A stretch of DNA of 64,000 nucleotides from Timema cristinae (Eukaryota > Arthropoda > Insecta > Phasmatodea > Timematidae). This document shows, one piece after another, positions 22,252 through 33,305 of the stretch (the stretch's first letter is position 1; each line of letters starts with the position of its first letter). The position numbers and the translations under genes are program-made. Location of the stretch: positions 30,368,421 through 30,432,420 of the forward strand of contig JBCFYV010000100.1 of assembly GCA_039000515.1 (NCBI GenBank), in the 5' to 3' direction. The notes beneath the pieces were generated by a model, which worked only from the letters and a program-made list of their open reading frames with translations, was not told the origin of the DNA and made no database searches.

Positions 22252-22398
22252 TACTCTTACTACCTGTTCAGGTTATACGCATATATTATGATTATTAGTC
22301 TAATGGGTTAGGGATGAGGAAGGTATAATTCAGAAGGTATATATCCACATTTACATGAAGGGAAATCTGTAAACCATTTAAGAAAAAACTCACTACAC
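22252..22398 (-). repeat. SINE family E, 3' portion
   Basis: On the plus strand it reads CTTACTACCTGTTCAGGTTA, ATGGGTTAGGGATGAGGAAG and AAACCATTTAAGAAAAAAC, the tail and body of family E in reverse. The head is absent. Confidence 0.75.
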
Positions 22399-22750
22399 GC
22401 GTCCGGAGATCAAGCAAGCCCTGACTCATCATCGGTGAATCAGACAAGTTCTATGTCGACATGAGGAGGGGGTGGGTACAATACAGCGTTAAGTAACATG
22501 TCTTATACTTGTATTATATCTGAGTCCCTCTTTTAATGCCACAAAAGTTTCTCTATAAAATAATAACATCCACAATTTTTATTAAAAGTTACGTAACACA
22601 GGATGAAGCGGGGGAGGGGGTCAGGCTAATGTACACTTGGTGTAACATAAGGGTGGAATGGGGGATTAAAATTTAGAAGAAAAAAATTGCTATGGGGTTT
22701 ATGGATGACCGCTTGATTCTTTTGTCCACGCGTCCAGTGATTTGGGTAAG

Positions 22751-22789
<39 letters not shown>

Positions 22790-23419
22790 GAAGTTATACT
22801 TCTTTAGGCGCGTTATGAAAAAATGATGAGAGTGAAATTTTAAGATGCGCGCGCATCGCTGTAACACAAAAGTAACAGGTTGAAGGTAAACCGCTCATTA
22901 AGTCTCGAAAAAAAAAAAAGCCACCAACAAAATAGAAATAGAACCTCTGTTAGTCGCGCATGTTGGTACGCTCGTCGCCTCTGATCACTGTTTTCATATA
23001 TATAATATTTATCCACATGTTTCTAGTTTCTACTTTTCACAACACGTGTTTTAGTTTCATACAAGTGCGAATTATATATGTGCTAATAAATTATATTCAG
23101 TAGTGATTTAAATTGAATATTTTGATTAATATTATTTACTATTCGTAAATATTAGTGAAAAAAATTGTGCTTATAGACTTTTTCATGTGCTCCAATATAA
23201 TTGAGGTTAACTATTCGTATGTATTATTTATTGATATAAATTAAAATATTATTATTTAACATAATTAATACTAAATATTGTCATTTTATTGTAATTAATT
23301 ATTTGCATGCAATTAAAAACTATTTTTTAATGATGCCAAAGAAGTATAACTTCTCGCGCGCGTACATAAGTACACACACATCCATTATTATTATTATTAT
23401 ATTATTATTATTAATAATA

Positions 23420-23451
<32 letters not shown>

Positions 23452-23457
23452 GATGTG
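22399..23457. other. Unassigned AT-rich stretch with simple repeats
   Basis: (TTA)n lies at about 22752-22789, and a mirror of ATT and AAT runs at about 23386-23450. 23100-23330 is very AT-rich. GTATAACTTC (about 22790-22800 and, inverted, 23341-23354) next to CGCGCG words hints at an inverted-repeat element spanning roughly 22785-23365, but I could not define its ends. Confidence 0.4.
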
Positions 23458-24028
23458 TAGGGATGCCCTTAGCAGATTTGGGAACCAGGGAAAATTTCGT
23501 TTGCTAGACCCCTAGCTATCTGCTTAAACTCTCCCGTTCCAGTTAAAAAAAAATGTTATTACAATAGCTTGCACCAATATACCAATCTTCAACCTCATAA
23601 GACATCGGGAAATTTCCTGAAAGGTAAATAAATGTAATTCTTGTTTTATACATAGAGGGTTCATTTATACCCAACTTAAACTATGTAAAGGTACAAAGAA
23701 CAACTGTACCAAGTTTGAAATAAATCCGTTAATGCGTTCAAAGGTTTATCGTCAGACATATCCATCACAGATAAATGCAAATCGATGGAGTTAAAACGGA
23801 GAGCTCGCTCGTTCAATAAATCAAATAACATGATTATGTTTTTATTGATTCTTACACGCTGACAATATTTGCTAGTTCGTCTATACAACGAGCACGCGAT
23901 TAAAAATTTCCCACCTCAATTTGTTTTTCTCCTCTGTCACCTAAGCAAGCGTGGGGGACCCCCCCCCCCCCCCAAATCGCGGGGCCCTGTGCGGCCGCAC
24001 CATTCGCACACCCCTAAGGGCAGCCCTG
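23458..24028. mobile_element. hAT-like nonautonomous element, outer
   Basis: The left end TAGGGATGCCCTTAGC and the right end (inverted) CAGGGCTGCCCTTAGG form terminal inverted repeats. The left flank is TAGATGTG. On the right TAGAT follows, and the remaining bases (GAA) are found after the second hAT element, giving TAGATGAA, six of eight matching. It includes a C-run at about 23959-23974. No transposase is present. Confidence 0.6.
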
Positions 24029-24812
24029 TAGATTCAGAGGTCACCAACCTTTTTGTAACTTGGTGCACATTCAAAACTAACGGTAATGCGGTGGGAACCA
24101 ATCACTTTTTCAAGTTAAATTTACTAACTCCCGCCAGGCCCAGAGGTCAGCCTCGACGTTACACACACGACCGGTCGACTGACATATTAAGTTTCTAACA
24201 GAGATTGTGACGTTACATGTGGTTGTGGGTAGTATTCAAGGCACCAGGGGGGAGCGAAGGGAGGGGGGTTAAACCCCCTCCAAGTTGACCAAAATACATT
24301 TTAAAAATACTGCTTCATTTACAGTTTTAACAAAATAAAGACACAAGGAACTATTTAACCACTCACCACCATTTTGGTGCTTAGGTACATTTTAAAAATA
24401 TATATTTATTCTGTGTTTATTCAGGCAACAAAGCTGGGTAGACCCATGCCACGATATTTACCAAGGAAATAGTAAGTATTAGGATGGTATTAGTGAGTGT
24501 GAAGAGAATGATTAAAGGGGTAGGTCTTTGAGATTAGTAAAAAAAAAACCATTCAGCTTGAAACTACAGTGGTTCTGAGTAAAATTACACTTTGTAAATA
24601 AACCGGGAAAGAAAGAGGAGTGAGAGGGAGGGATTGGAAAGAGAGGGGGTGTTCCTTTCAAGCACAAATTAGATTTTGGTACAAAATTGACAGATTAAAA
24701 ATTATTAGTCAATAACTTTTCAACTGTGGTCAAAAAGTGACGGGCAGACGCAAAAGGCTCGGCGGGCGCCATGGCGCCCACGGACATAGGGTTGTGAACC
24801 CCTGCTGTAGAT
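24026..24812. mobile_element. hAT-like nonautonomous element, inner, 8-bp duplication
   Basis: The element spans about 24034-24804 between exact copies of CTGTAGAT (24026-24033 and 24805-24812). Ends: (T)CAGAGGTCACCAACC on the left and, inverted, CAGGGGTTCACAACC on the right, close to the CAGNGGTTCTCAACC ends of hAT MITEs in many animals. About 770 bp, no transposase frame. It sits exactly on the right border of the outer hAT-like element. Confidence 0.8.
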
Positions 24813-25261
24813 GAATACAATGCATCCTACGGTTCAGTTGGTACGCTGTTGTCTTTTCAGCTAATATCCCTAAATATTAAACTGAGAATATACCAACACT
24901 ATAATCATACCTGTTGTATTTATATATATATAGGTATGGTTTATGAACTTAACAATTAAATTAGGCCGTTAGTAGCAAGTGTGCTAAACCTATCGATAGT
25001 AATAAAAAGGTCAGAATGAGAAGTTTTCCTAACACTCAATGAACCAACATACAATAATATTGCCTAGCGCCTGTAAACTAGACTGTACCGGGTCAAGCGT
25101 ACGCTCTTGAAAAATAAAACCAGTTCCATCTTTCAAGCGTGCTTGCTCCAGTCTGGCCACCTCTCATTAAAACCAATGTGTTCTATTTTATATTTAAGTC
25201 GCTCGCCTAGTCTGGCCGTCCCCTAACGGGGATAATCAATACGTGTACACAACATTTTTAG
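24813..25261. other. Unassigned stretch
   Basis: No features recognised. Confidence 0.4.
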
Positions 25262-25425
25262 TTGGTAAACCTGAAGAAACCAGACACCTTGGTAAGCCAA
25301 GACGTCATTGGGAGGATAATTTGATAATATATTTGAAAAAGGTTTGGTTTCGGGTTAGTGAATAGATGGAGGTGTTTTAGGACAGAGTTGAATGGCGAGA
25401 TTACGTTTTGGTGGACATGCACGGA
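25262..25425 (+). pseudogene. LINE ORF2 C-terminal fragment
   Basis: The text GKPEETRHLGKPRRHWEDNL, then a stop, then DRVEWRDYV matches the C-terminal signature of many insect non-LTR retrotransposon proteins (GRPRRRWEDN, then DR..WR..V). Two stops interrupt it. Only the last 55 or so codons remain, as expected for a 5'-truncated insertion. Confidence 0.75.
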
Positions 25426-25560
25426 CATTCGAATTCCTAAAGAGTGTTACACGGGGAGCACTTAGAAAATTTGCAGACGTTTAGAAACCCTTGATTATTT
25501 ATGGAGTGGTTTGTTATCTTTTAGTATGGTTTTCACCGAAATGTAGGTGAAAGTTCTGAC

Positions 25561-25801
25561 TAGTTCAAAAGTTTAAATTTTAATTTTAAAGTAAAGTGAC
25601 AGCTTACATAAGACCTTACTAAGAAATTTTACATTTTCTTAGAAAATGCCTATACTGACCCTATTAAAATAAGACTTAATTTGATAGAGTAAGGCTAGAT
25701 TTAGGTCTATAACCTTTTGATTCAATCAAAGAAGTATACATTTTCATATAAAGCTTCGTTGAATTAAAAAAACTTCAAAATTTAAACTTTTTAACTGGTT
25801 A
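25561..25801. mobile_element. Putative AT-rich MITE with inverted ends
   Basis: The left end TAGTTCAAAAGTTTAAATTT matches the inverted right end TAACCAGTTAAAAAGTTTAA with one gap. About 240 bp, no coding capacity. Target duplication unclear. Confidence 0.4.
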
Positions 25802-26285
25802 GTTATCTGCTTATCGTTTTCACCTTGATTTTGTTGAAAACGATATATAACTTTAGTTATCATAATTATTTAAATTAATCAAAATATATTAAATTAAATT
25901 ATTATCATTATATAGTTAGTCCAATAAAAATAGTTTAAAATATATAATCTATATTTAATTTAAGTTTTTGTATAAAATATATTTTACATGAACCCTCAAT
26001 TTATAAGTTTAAAAAATAAAATGGAGGATTATTTTATTCTCATAGATTATGTGTATTTAAATATTCATAAGGATAGGAATGATTTATATTAACATAGTTA
26101 TTATATAATTGGTTACTATTGGATACTATAATATATGTGCTTTCATTATAATATTGTTATATTAACTATTAAAAATATCAAACAACTTCTTAAATACTGC
26201 GGGATTTCTAAACATCTGCAACACAGAGTTTGGGGTGCACTAACCTATTCGACGCGTATCCTTGAAAACCAGATATTTTTTTAGT
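25802..26285. other. Unassigned, very AT-rich stretch
   Basis: No features recognised. Confidence 0.4.
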
Positions 26286-26299
26286 GGTTTTCTTTTTTC

Positions 26300-26540
26300 A
26301 GCACATCTTAGTACCCGTTTGAGCTATACGCATACATTAACTTTATGCTAATGAGATAGGAATGAGGAAGTTAGAATTTTACAGGAAATGAATTCGTAAT
26401 TACGTAGCTGGAGAATGGGCAACTATTTAAGGAATAGCTACTCTCAATACGCGATATTGGGCCTAGAGACTTAAATCTCCCCAACACCGGGAGACCAGAC
26501 TAAAACTAATATTTGGTCCAAGCGTCCACCTATGTGGGTA
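26300..26540 (-). repeat. SINE family E, old
   Basis: On the plus strand it reads AGCACATCTTAGTACCCGTT (tail), GCTAATGAGATAGGAATGAG (body) and ACCGGGAGACCAGAC, then the head remnant CACCTATGTGGGTAG. Box B has decayed. Confidence 0.75.
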
Positions 26541-26605
26541 GCTATAGTAGGATTTAGGTGAGAAGAAACTTTTAGAATATACAAATATATTGTTTGTGGT
26601 CAACA

Positions 26606-26832
26606 TTGATAGTGTTTTGCGATGAAAATCCGTAGAACAACTTCCTCTGGAGGGGAAGTAAAGCCGTCGGTCCTGTGTCGATTGTGGCGTGTAAAAGAAC
26701 CCTGGATGGTATGTGAAAATACCTTTTCTGGCAATATTGGTTGAACCTTTCGCGCTCGCTCATAGAAATCCTCGTGTGCTGATATAATCAGTAGGTTCAG
26801 AAAGTGCACGTAAAATAACTCAAATAAAATAG
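26606..26832 (+). repeat. SINE family C, head missing
   Basis: It begins at GGTCAACATTGATAGTG. The C body follows (AAAATCCGTAGAACAACTTCC; GTCGGTCCTGTGTCGATTG, partly quoted), then the C tail (GATATAATCAGTAGGTTCAG, AAAGTGCACGTAAAATAACT) and an A-rich end. No tRNA-like head precedes it. Confidence 0.85.
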
Positions 26833-27283
26833 ATCCTATTTTACTATAGTATTATTATTGTTATCTCATTGGTATTGAAAATATCTTTCAAAAGTGACAG
26901 CTGCAGATCACATGACTTGACGTATGAATATTTGAAAGTATATCTAGTACAACTAATATAGTTGTTAGATAAGATTTTACCTATGAAAATTTTATTTAAT
27001 AGATTAAAGAAGAGCTAACCTGTTTTTTACCCTTATTTTCGGAATCTAAATGTGAATCTCCTATTTTGTTACTGTTACAAAGGCGTCAAAAGATTACTTT
27101 ACTCGTTAGCGAGTGCCTTCTTCAGTTGACGAACTTGAATTATGAGTCAACGAACGAACGTCCCCTCAGTCATCGATGTCTCGGGACTTTCCCCGTCAGT
27201 CTCCGTTTGAGACAAAGTGACCTTGGAAATGCCACCCACACCCAGGACCAGCTATCCGGAAAGTGACATCAACTAGGCTCCAC
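26833..27283. other. Unassigned stretch with a GC-richer segment
   Basis: 27080-27280 is richer in GC than its surroundings and holds a 66-codon frame without recognised motifs. It could be a single-copy fragment or an unrecognised repeat. Confidence 0.35.
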
Positions 27284-27572
27284 AATACCTTATCTGTTTA
27301 TTTATTATTTATTTAGCACCGCGTCTTATTACCTGTTCGGGTTATACGCTTTAGTACTAATTACGCTAATCGATTAGGATTTAGGAACGTTTAATTTATA
27401 GAAAGTGAACACACATTTACGTGGGAGTAGAGTAGAAATACATTTAGGAAAAACCACCTCCCAGTTCACCCGACTAAGATTCGAACCTCGATCTTCCCAT
27501 CCTTGACAGTCTAACTCAACACGTATATATCGCTTTAGCTAACTACACCACCAAGGTGGGTAATACCGTATC
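27284..27572 (-). repeat. SINE family B, with near-exact target duplication
   Basis: The SINE spans 27295-27561, flanked by AATACCTTATC and AATACCGTATC. It has head, box B (TTCGAATCTTAGTCGGG on the minus strand), body, tail with ACCCGAACAGGTAATAAGAC, and an ATTT run. More diverged than the other B copies. Confidence 0.88.
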
Positions 27573-27591
27573 AACAACCTTTCGGGTTTAT

Positions 27592-27845
27592 TAAGTCCAT
27601 ACCACTTCGGTGGTCGAATAGTCTGTGGCGTCATTCTTGCAATAGACTAGACTGAAGATGACTGGGAGTTTGGGGTTCGAGACCCGATCGGTGTTCTTAA
27701 GGGTTTTTTCTAAATGGTTTTCCACTATCTCTCCATGCAAATGCGGGCTTATATTTACTATTAGTTCAACCTTTCTCATCCCTGACACGTTAGTAGCTAG
27801 TACATAGGCGAATAACCAGAACGGGTAGTAGGATGTAGTAGTAAA
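27592..27845 (+). repeat. SINE family E, full length
   Basis: Head: CACTTCGGTGGTCGAATAGTC. Box B: GGGGTTCGAGACCCG. Body: ATGGTTTTCCACTATCTCTC. Tail: CCAGAACGGGTAGTAGGATG. It lies about 20 bases from a family B copy of opposite orientation. Confidence 0.85.
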
Positions 27846-28547
27846 AATAAATATATTGTTCATCCACCGTAGGAGTGTAGGTGAAAACTAGCAAAAGTTA
27901 CCAGTTCTACTTTCATAGACCATATGTTGATTTGTCTTCACATTTGGCAGCCAAAACTTTCACAAAAAAAAAATAGTTTTTTTAAGCGTTTTTACATGTT
28001 GAAACACGAACTTATGAAAATAACAATTTGTATATTTCTTTTCTGTTGTTCACTTAAAAATGCTTTGAAATTGAGTGCTGTTGTTTATGTCATGAAAACC
28101 GTGTTTGGTTGTATGCGCATGTGTAAAAATGTTTTATTTTGAAACTATTATTTGTTATAAATCTTTCTCTAATTTATAAAAATTTGATTTATTTTATAAT
28201 TTTTATGGTAGCCACTGGCCAGCTATAAAATAATACAAGTGTGAATTTATGATACTTTTTAATTTATTATTTCATGCACAATAATATATCTTGACTCCAC
28301 AACTAAAAACCAAAATACATAATGTTTTCACTTAACCTTCGGGTACTGGTGCTAAAAAAACTTGAGGACTGGTGCCATTGCATTTTCGCAACATCCTATA
28401 ATGTTCTAAACCATAATCACAAACACATGCTTTAATAAATAATAGTGTTATTGAAACAATATTATTAAATACATATTTTAGTAATATAGTATTCATGTAA
28501 ATTTTATTTAAAAAAAAAGATAATGTTAAACTTTTACAAAAACATAG
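27846..28547. other. Unassigned AT-rich stretch
   Basis: A 72-codon frame at 27924-28142 has no recognised motif and lies in AT-rich sequence, so it is probably chance. Confidence 0.4.
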
Positions 28548-28790
28548 CTTATTATTAGAAAAATGTAGCTTATTATTAGAAAAATATAGCTTATTATTAG
28601 AAAAATGTATCTTATTATAAGAAAAAATATAGCTTATTATTAGAAAAAATATAGCTTATTAATAGAAAAACATTGCTTATTATTAGGAAAAACATAGCTT
28701 ATTATTAGAAAAAATATAGCTTATTATTAGAAAAATATGGCTTATTATCAGAAAAAATATAGCTTATTGTTAGAAAAAAATATGAAAAAA
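28548..28790. repeat. Minisatellite, 20-22-bp unit, about 11 copies
   Basis: The unit is close to AGCTTATTATTAGAAAAATA. The variable length of the A-run sets the unit length. Individual units carry single substitutions (CTTATTATCAG, CTTATTGTTAG, CTTATTAATAG). Confidence 0.9.
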
Positions 28791-28944
28791 TATTGTAAGG
28801 CATTATTTTATATTTTACTGTATTATAAAATTACTGATTACTTACTTCTACATTACTATTGTATTATTTTACTTTAAACATTCGGCGGCAGCAAGCCAGT
28901 CATATGACATCAATACTGGCGCCGCTGCGTATACATAAAATCGG

Positions 28945-29032
28945 TATTTAAACCCAGATCTTCCCGTCAATGGCAGTACATTCTATTCTGAGGGTGATGC
29001 CTTAGACCATTCTACCACCGAAGCGGATAATT
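28945..29032 (-). repeat. SINE family E head fragment
   Basis: On the minus strand CGCTTCGGTGGTAGAATGGTC, then ACGGGAAGATCTGGGTTTAA (degenerate box B). The body and tail are missing. Confidence 0.65.
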
Positions 29033-29127
29033 AACAATTTTGGTTAGCCAACTTTTGTTCTAAAGCAAATTTGTTTAACTTTTTTTTTTTGTTTTGTTAT
29101 GAAAGCAACTTTTACATATTTATATAT

Positions 29128-29345
29128 ATCATCCTGTCTTACTACGTGTTCAGATAATACGCATAGATTATAATTACTCTAATAGGGTAGGGATGAAGAT
29201 GGAAGTATTTTAGAGGTATTATACCCGCATTTGCATGTAAGGAGAGTAGGAAGCCATTAGGCAAAAACCTCTCTCAATAGACCCAACCGGGATTCGAACT
29301 AGGATCTCCCCGTCACCAGAAGGCCAGTCTAACGCGATACATGTT
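29128..29345 (-). repeat. SINE family E, head shortened
   Basis: On the plus strand: CATCCTGTCTTACTACGTGT (tail), AATAGGGTAGGGATGAAGAT (body), ACCGGGATTCGAACTAGG (inverted box B), ending in a partial head near CAGTCTAACGCG. Confidence 0.8.
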
Positions 29346-29921
29346 TATTGAAGTTTTGCACTAGTAAATCTCAAAAACTTTAGTATCTATATTAGTATAT
29401 TTTATAGGCTCCCTATAGCATTGAGCATATTAGATTAGGCAAACAACAATGTTTATTTTAGAACAAAATATTTTTATCTTTTACAGAATAATAACAACAA
29501 TAATTTAAAATTCACTTGAATATTGCTAAGATGAAAATAACCAACATTTACAATATAATAACAAAAATTATTAATTTACTTCAGTTTTTACTGGTTTTAC
29601 CATACATATAATTTGAAAATCAGAATTGTATACCACTACGTGAAAGAAAAAGATTATTTTAATATACTTTCTTGATAATATAAATAAACCAATAAAAAAT
29701 TATGTTGATTTACTTTTAAAAATATTCGTCTGAGAAGAAGTATTAAAAAAACTCCTTTTTTGAGTGTGACCTTGAACTTCTCTTTAAAAACAATAGGAAT
29801 TAACATTTGTTTACAATGGTCAAACGTTTTCATGCTAAGAAAACCTGCGCACACATCTCGTTTTTCATTCTACGCCGCTGGAATAATACGAATGGTTTGA
29901 GCACATACATGTCTTATAAAA
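29346..29921. other. Unassigned AT-rich stretch
   Basis: No features recognised. Confidence 0.4.
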
Positions 29922-30083
29922 TACAGGGCTATCCACAACACGTGTGCCAAGGAAATGGGATAGTTGACTATATTTATTAGAATTTTGACGGAGAAGGAGA
30001 TTTTATACAATGCAAACATTCTTTTTTGTGGTCAAGTTTTGAATCTCTCTATAATATATTATAACCTTTTGGATCACCCTGTA
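29922..30083. mobile_element. Mariner-type MITE
   Basis: TA-flanked, about 158 bp. Left end CAGGGCTATCCACAACAC; right end, inverted, CAGGGTGATCCAAAAGG. CAGGGTG-type ends with a TA target are typical of mariner elements. No transposase. Confidence 0.7.
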
Positions 30084-30093
30084 CAAGCCCATT

Positions 30094-30342
30094 TTTTTAA
30101 AGCACAGCTACCAATTTGGGATATACGCTTATATATTAATTACGCTAATAGGTTAGGGATGAGGATAGTTGAATTTTAGAGGAAGTGTATCTGCATTTGC
30201 GTGAAGAGAGAGTGGGAAACCATTTAAGTAAAACCAACTTCAGAACACCCGACCGGGATCAAACTATGATTTCTCCTTCATGGACAGCCTAAGCTATTGT
30301 TAGAGTAGCACCTTAGACCATGCGGTCACTGAAGTGGGTAGT
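30094..30342 (-). repeat. SINE family E, full length
   Basis: On the plus strand: AAAGCACAGCTACCAATTTG (worn tail), AATAGGTTAGGGATGAGGAT, AAACCATTTAAGTAAAACC, then inverted box B (ACCGGGATCAAACTATG) and the head CACTGAAGTGGGTAG. It follows the mariner-type MITE closely. Confidence 0.85.
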
Positions 30343-30575
30343 CCAATTTTAATAGGATATTATCTTAGAACTAAAAAAAACTACTATATCTACTTTCACG
30401 TACTCATACGTCAGATCATGTGATATACAGATTGAAGATGTCACTGTTGATAGATTTTTATCAATAACTATAAAATAACATTAATAGTATCGTAAAACGT
30501 TATCAATTTTGTCCGCAAAAAAAGTTTGCATTATAGAAAATCATCTGCCTATGACACTTTTTTTTACACTATTGA

Positions 30576-30577
<2 letters not shown>
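30343..30577. other. Unassigned stretch
   Basis: AT-rich, with no features recognised. Confidence 0.35.
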
Positions 30578-30612
<35 letters not shown>

Positions 30613-30763
30613 TATTATTATTAGCACCGCGTCTTACTACCCGTTCGGTTTATACGCACTTACGCTAATGTGTAATGGTAGGGTGATTGTGAGATAAAAT
30701 GGAGATCTACAGTTTAACGTGGAATCCGAACCATGGTGGAGGCCTGGCATTACTATTGATATT
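30578..30763 (-). repeat. SINE family A, 5'-truncated, with target duplication
   Basis: The duplication ACTATTGATATT lies at about 30578-30589 and again right after GGCATT at about 30751-30762. Between them are an ATT run, the common tail, and body A up to ATGCCAGGCC on the minus strand. Truncated before the tRNA-like head. Confidence 0.9.
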
Positions 30764-30827
30764 GATTTGTGTAAATGATTGTTCTATTTAATATCTACGA
30801 CTCAATTGATCACAGTTGGTACTGGTG

Positions 30828-30828
30828 T

Positions 30829-30888
<60 letters not shown>
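30828..30888. repeat. (TG)n microsatellite
   Basis: About 30 TG units without interruption, ending in GGGG. Confidence 0.97.
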
Positions 30889-30890
<2 letters not shown>

Positions 30891-31140
30891 GTAAGGTAAG
30901 CCATATATATATATATATCTTTGAGACCTTGTTTTGACCTTAGGATATGTTTAAAATTATATATTTGTGTAAGGATTAATACTAAAGCCCCTAAACGGGT
31001 CAATCAAGGTCAAACAACCACAATTTGAAAGTAGATTGGAACGATATCTACTTTGTTATTCAATGAGAGATTAGTTTCAGCACACAAACTATTTAATGGA
31101 TTCATCTTTAAGTTATGGTTGAGAAGGGGAGATGTTTTTT

Positions 31141-31344
31141 TTTTAGCACAGCGTCTTACTACCCGTTCTGATTATACGCCTACGTAGTAATTACTCTATT
31201 GGTTATTGGTTTAGGTATTAGAAAGGTTTAATTGAGAGGAACTTTACCCACATTTGCGGGGAAGGAGAGTGAAAAACTATTTACGAAAATCCACTCTCAG
31301 TACACCTGACCGTTAGAACACGTGTTCACCGAAGTGGGTGGGAG
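31141..31344 (-). repeat. SINE family E, head deleted internally
   Basis: On the plus strand: TTAGCACAGCGTCTTACTAC, CATTTGCGGGGAAGGAGAG, then a short piece containing the head end CACCGAAGTGGGTGGG. About 60 bases of the head around box B are missing. Confidence 0.8.
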
Positions 31345-31349
31345 ATAAG

Positions 31350-31505
31350 TTGTACCCGTATTAGTTTAGGAAGAGAGATTGGAAAAACCACACTGACAAA
31401 TTACATACTCGTATACCTAGTTGAGATTCGAACCTTAAACCTCATTGTCAATACAATCGATGGTAAGTTTGACGTCTTTAATTATGTGAACACCGATACG
31501 GGTAG
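31350..31505 (-). repeat. SINE family E, old, tail missing
   Basis: On the plus strand: GAAAAACCACACTGACAAATT, TTGAGATTCGAACCTTAAAC (inverted box B) and the head end CACCGATACGGGTAG. It abuts the preceding E copy. Confidence 0.7.
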
Positions 31506-31509
31506 CTAA

Positions 31510-31662
31510 TTATATCAGCGCATGAATTACTAAATAACTTAACTAGAACAGGTACAACACCCAGCCCTATGACCGTAAACTTATCACTGTGAACGGGAAG
31601 GCCTTAATTTAATAAATTATCAGCCATTGATAATGTTATCGGCTAGTCGAACTCAGGATTTA
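31510..31662 (-). repeat. SINE family D2, part before the Helitron
   Basis: On the plus strand: CTAGAACAGGTACAACACCC, ATCACTGTGAACGGGAAGGC and CTAGTCGAACTCAGGATTTA. The last word is the inverted box B, cut by the Helitron. The head seems to resume at 32106 (TAGCTTAGTAAAGAGACGC). Confidence 0.7.
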
Positions 31663-32105
31663 TCTATACTAATATTATAAAGAGGAAAGATTTGATTTTT
31701 TGTTTTTTTTTTGTTTGTAATTGATAAACTCAAAAACTACTGGACCGATTTTAAAATTCTTTCACTAATATAAAGCTACATTATCAGCGAGTAACATAGG
31801 TTATATTTTATTTTGAAAATTTAATTTATTCGTCATAAAAATGTCGATGGTATATTATATAGTCGTTGGAAAAAAAAGTTGTTGAAGGGAAAGTGGGGTT
31901 GTTGAAGGGGGCGTGGGTAGGGGTGAGGAAAGAGATGAAAATAGGAGGGAGGATAAAAAGAGGTAGGGGGCTCTACAGTGATGGTAGGACTGTATTTAAA
32001 AAAAAAAGTAAAAAAATGTTTTGTTTTTATATTGACATGATGGATGATTTGAAGCTGTGTTTTACAGGATTCTTTACAATATTTTTTTACAGGGAAGGGT
32101 GCTAG
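31663..32105 (+). mobile_element. Nonautonomous Helitron
   Basis: It starts TCTATACTAATATTATAAAG and ends CTAG (32102-32105), with A just before and T just after, as Helitrons do on insertion between A and T. The interior matches the copies at 36308-36765 and 46958-47967 (GATAAACTCAAAAACTACTG; ATAAAGCTACATTATCAGCG; GATGGTAGGACTGTATTT). No Rep/helicase protein, so it would need one in trans. A 79-codon frame in it is not protein-like. Confidence 0.92.
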
Positions 32106-32150
32106 TAGCTTAGTAAAGAGACGCAGGTTAACTCACCTTCTCTACCTGGG
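32106..32150 (-). repeat. SINE family D2, head part after the Helitron
   Basis: TAGCTTAGTAAAGAGACGC corresponds to the inverted D head (CTTAGCTCAGTAGACAGACACGC in intact copies, shown in two parts: CTTAGCTCAGTAG and ACAGACACGC). The rest of the head is worn, so this end is approximate. Confidence 0.5.
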
Positions 32151-32272
32151 TTAGCTTAGTCTTGGCCTAAGATCGCGTACAGAAAGAGAGCAACTGGTGA
32201 CGGAAACGCAACGGAATCCCAACAGTAACTGAAGTTGCTATTACAAGGCACACAGAGTTAAATGATTATGTT

Positions 32273-32510
32273 TACTGTAGCCCCATGGCTTCTTTGGTGC
32301 TGACTGACAGCTAACAGATGACTTATGACAGTCAACATTTAGGTATATACCTAAATTTTGACTGTCAGAAATGACAGCTGCTAAAACAGTGTTTAGGAAA
32401 TCATATGGTTCGGCGTAGGGATACATAATTTGGTCTGGTAACGTTTCAAAGATTTTAGCTGTGAGCTGTGAGCTGTCAGTCAGCACCAAAGAAGACATGG
32501 GGCTACTGTA
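32273..32510 (+). mobile_element. Tc1/mariner-type MITE, copy 1
   Basis: The element spans 32275-32508 between TA dinucleotides. The terminal inverted repeats are about 36 bp: GTAGCCCCATGGCTTCTTTG, then GTGCTGACTGACAGCT; the right end is its inverse with a few changes. A palindromic centre contains AGGTATATACCTAAATTTTG. Two more copies lie at 42502-42721 and, inverted, 52258-52465. No coding capacity. Confidence 0.9.
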
Positions 32511-33009
32511 CACTAGGTCAACTCGAAAGTGATAGTAACGCAACTGACAAGTGACGGCAACTAGAGTCGCTCCATTCATGACATGTTGTATAAACTCGTC
32601 ACCCAATTTCCTCAGTTGCCGACGGTATTTTGTTTGTAGAGCTAATATTTTCCAATTATATCGTCAGAACAACAAGAAAACATCAAGTTCGCGCAGTCTA
32701 TTGAAAACTACCCAGCTACTATTGGTTCTCGCCAATTAGTTACTCTTTTCTCAATACTTGGGGTTACTAAATTCAAAAGTAAGTCAAAACTACTTTTACT
32801 AATTCGAAAATAATTTTTAAAAATTGTTCGGTTATTCAAAATCTTTTACAGAACGCCACTGACTAAGGTTCACATTCATATTATTATAGGGGTGAACACT
32901 ATAACGTTTTTGTAAAGTCTTCGCAGCCCTTTCCTCACAACGTATGCCACAACAGCTCCTCCTTTGATGATGATGATGACATAACGAAAACTAATCATAA
33001 ACTGGTGCT
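32511..33009. other. Unassigned stretch
   Basis: The MITE flanks carry GCAACTGGTGACGG (about 32190) and, after it, GCAACTGACAAGTGACGGC, which resemble each other and may be part of an older interrupted repeat. A GATGATGATGATG run lies near 32965. Nothing else seen. Confidence 0.35.
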
Positions 33010-33305
33010 ATTATTATTATTATTATTGTCATCACGTCTTACTGCTCGTTCGGGTTATACGCCTTAAGCTCATGTGTAATGATAGGGTGATTGTGAGATG
33101 AAATGGAGGACCTACAGCTTAACGTGGAATCCGAACCACGGTGGAGGCCTGGCATTCCTCACATTCACAAGTTGTGATTAATACACTTCTTGTTAGAGGT
33201 AAAGGAAGGGTTTGGTAATCAGATAAATTTGTGCCGGGACCGAGGATTGAACCCTGGACTCCAGCACAGAAGTCCGACACCTTAACCCTAGACCACCAGG
33301 TCACG
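33010..33305 (-). repeat. SINE family A, full length, long subtype
   Basis: On the minus strand: GGTCTAGGGTTAAGGTGTCG (box A), GGGTTCAATCCTCGG (box B), then body A with the extra segment TAATCACAACTTGTGAATG that is also in the copy at 45766. The tail ends in ATT repeats. Confidence 0.9.

Noticed and set aside
30788..31003. Thr/His-repeat protein on the minus strand
   Set aside because: It is the (TG)n microsatellite in translation.
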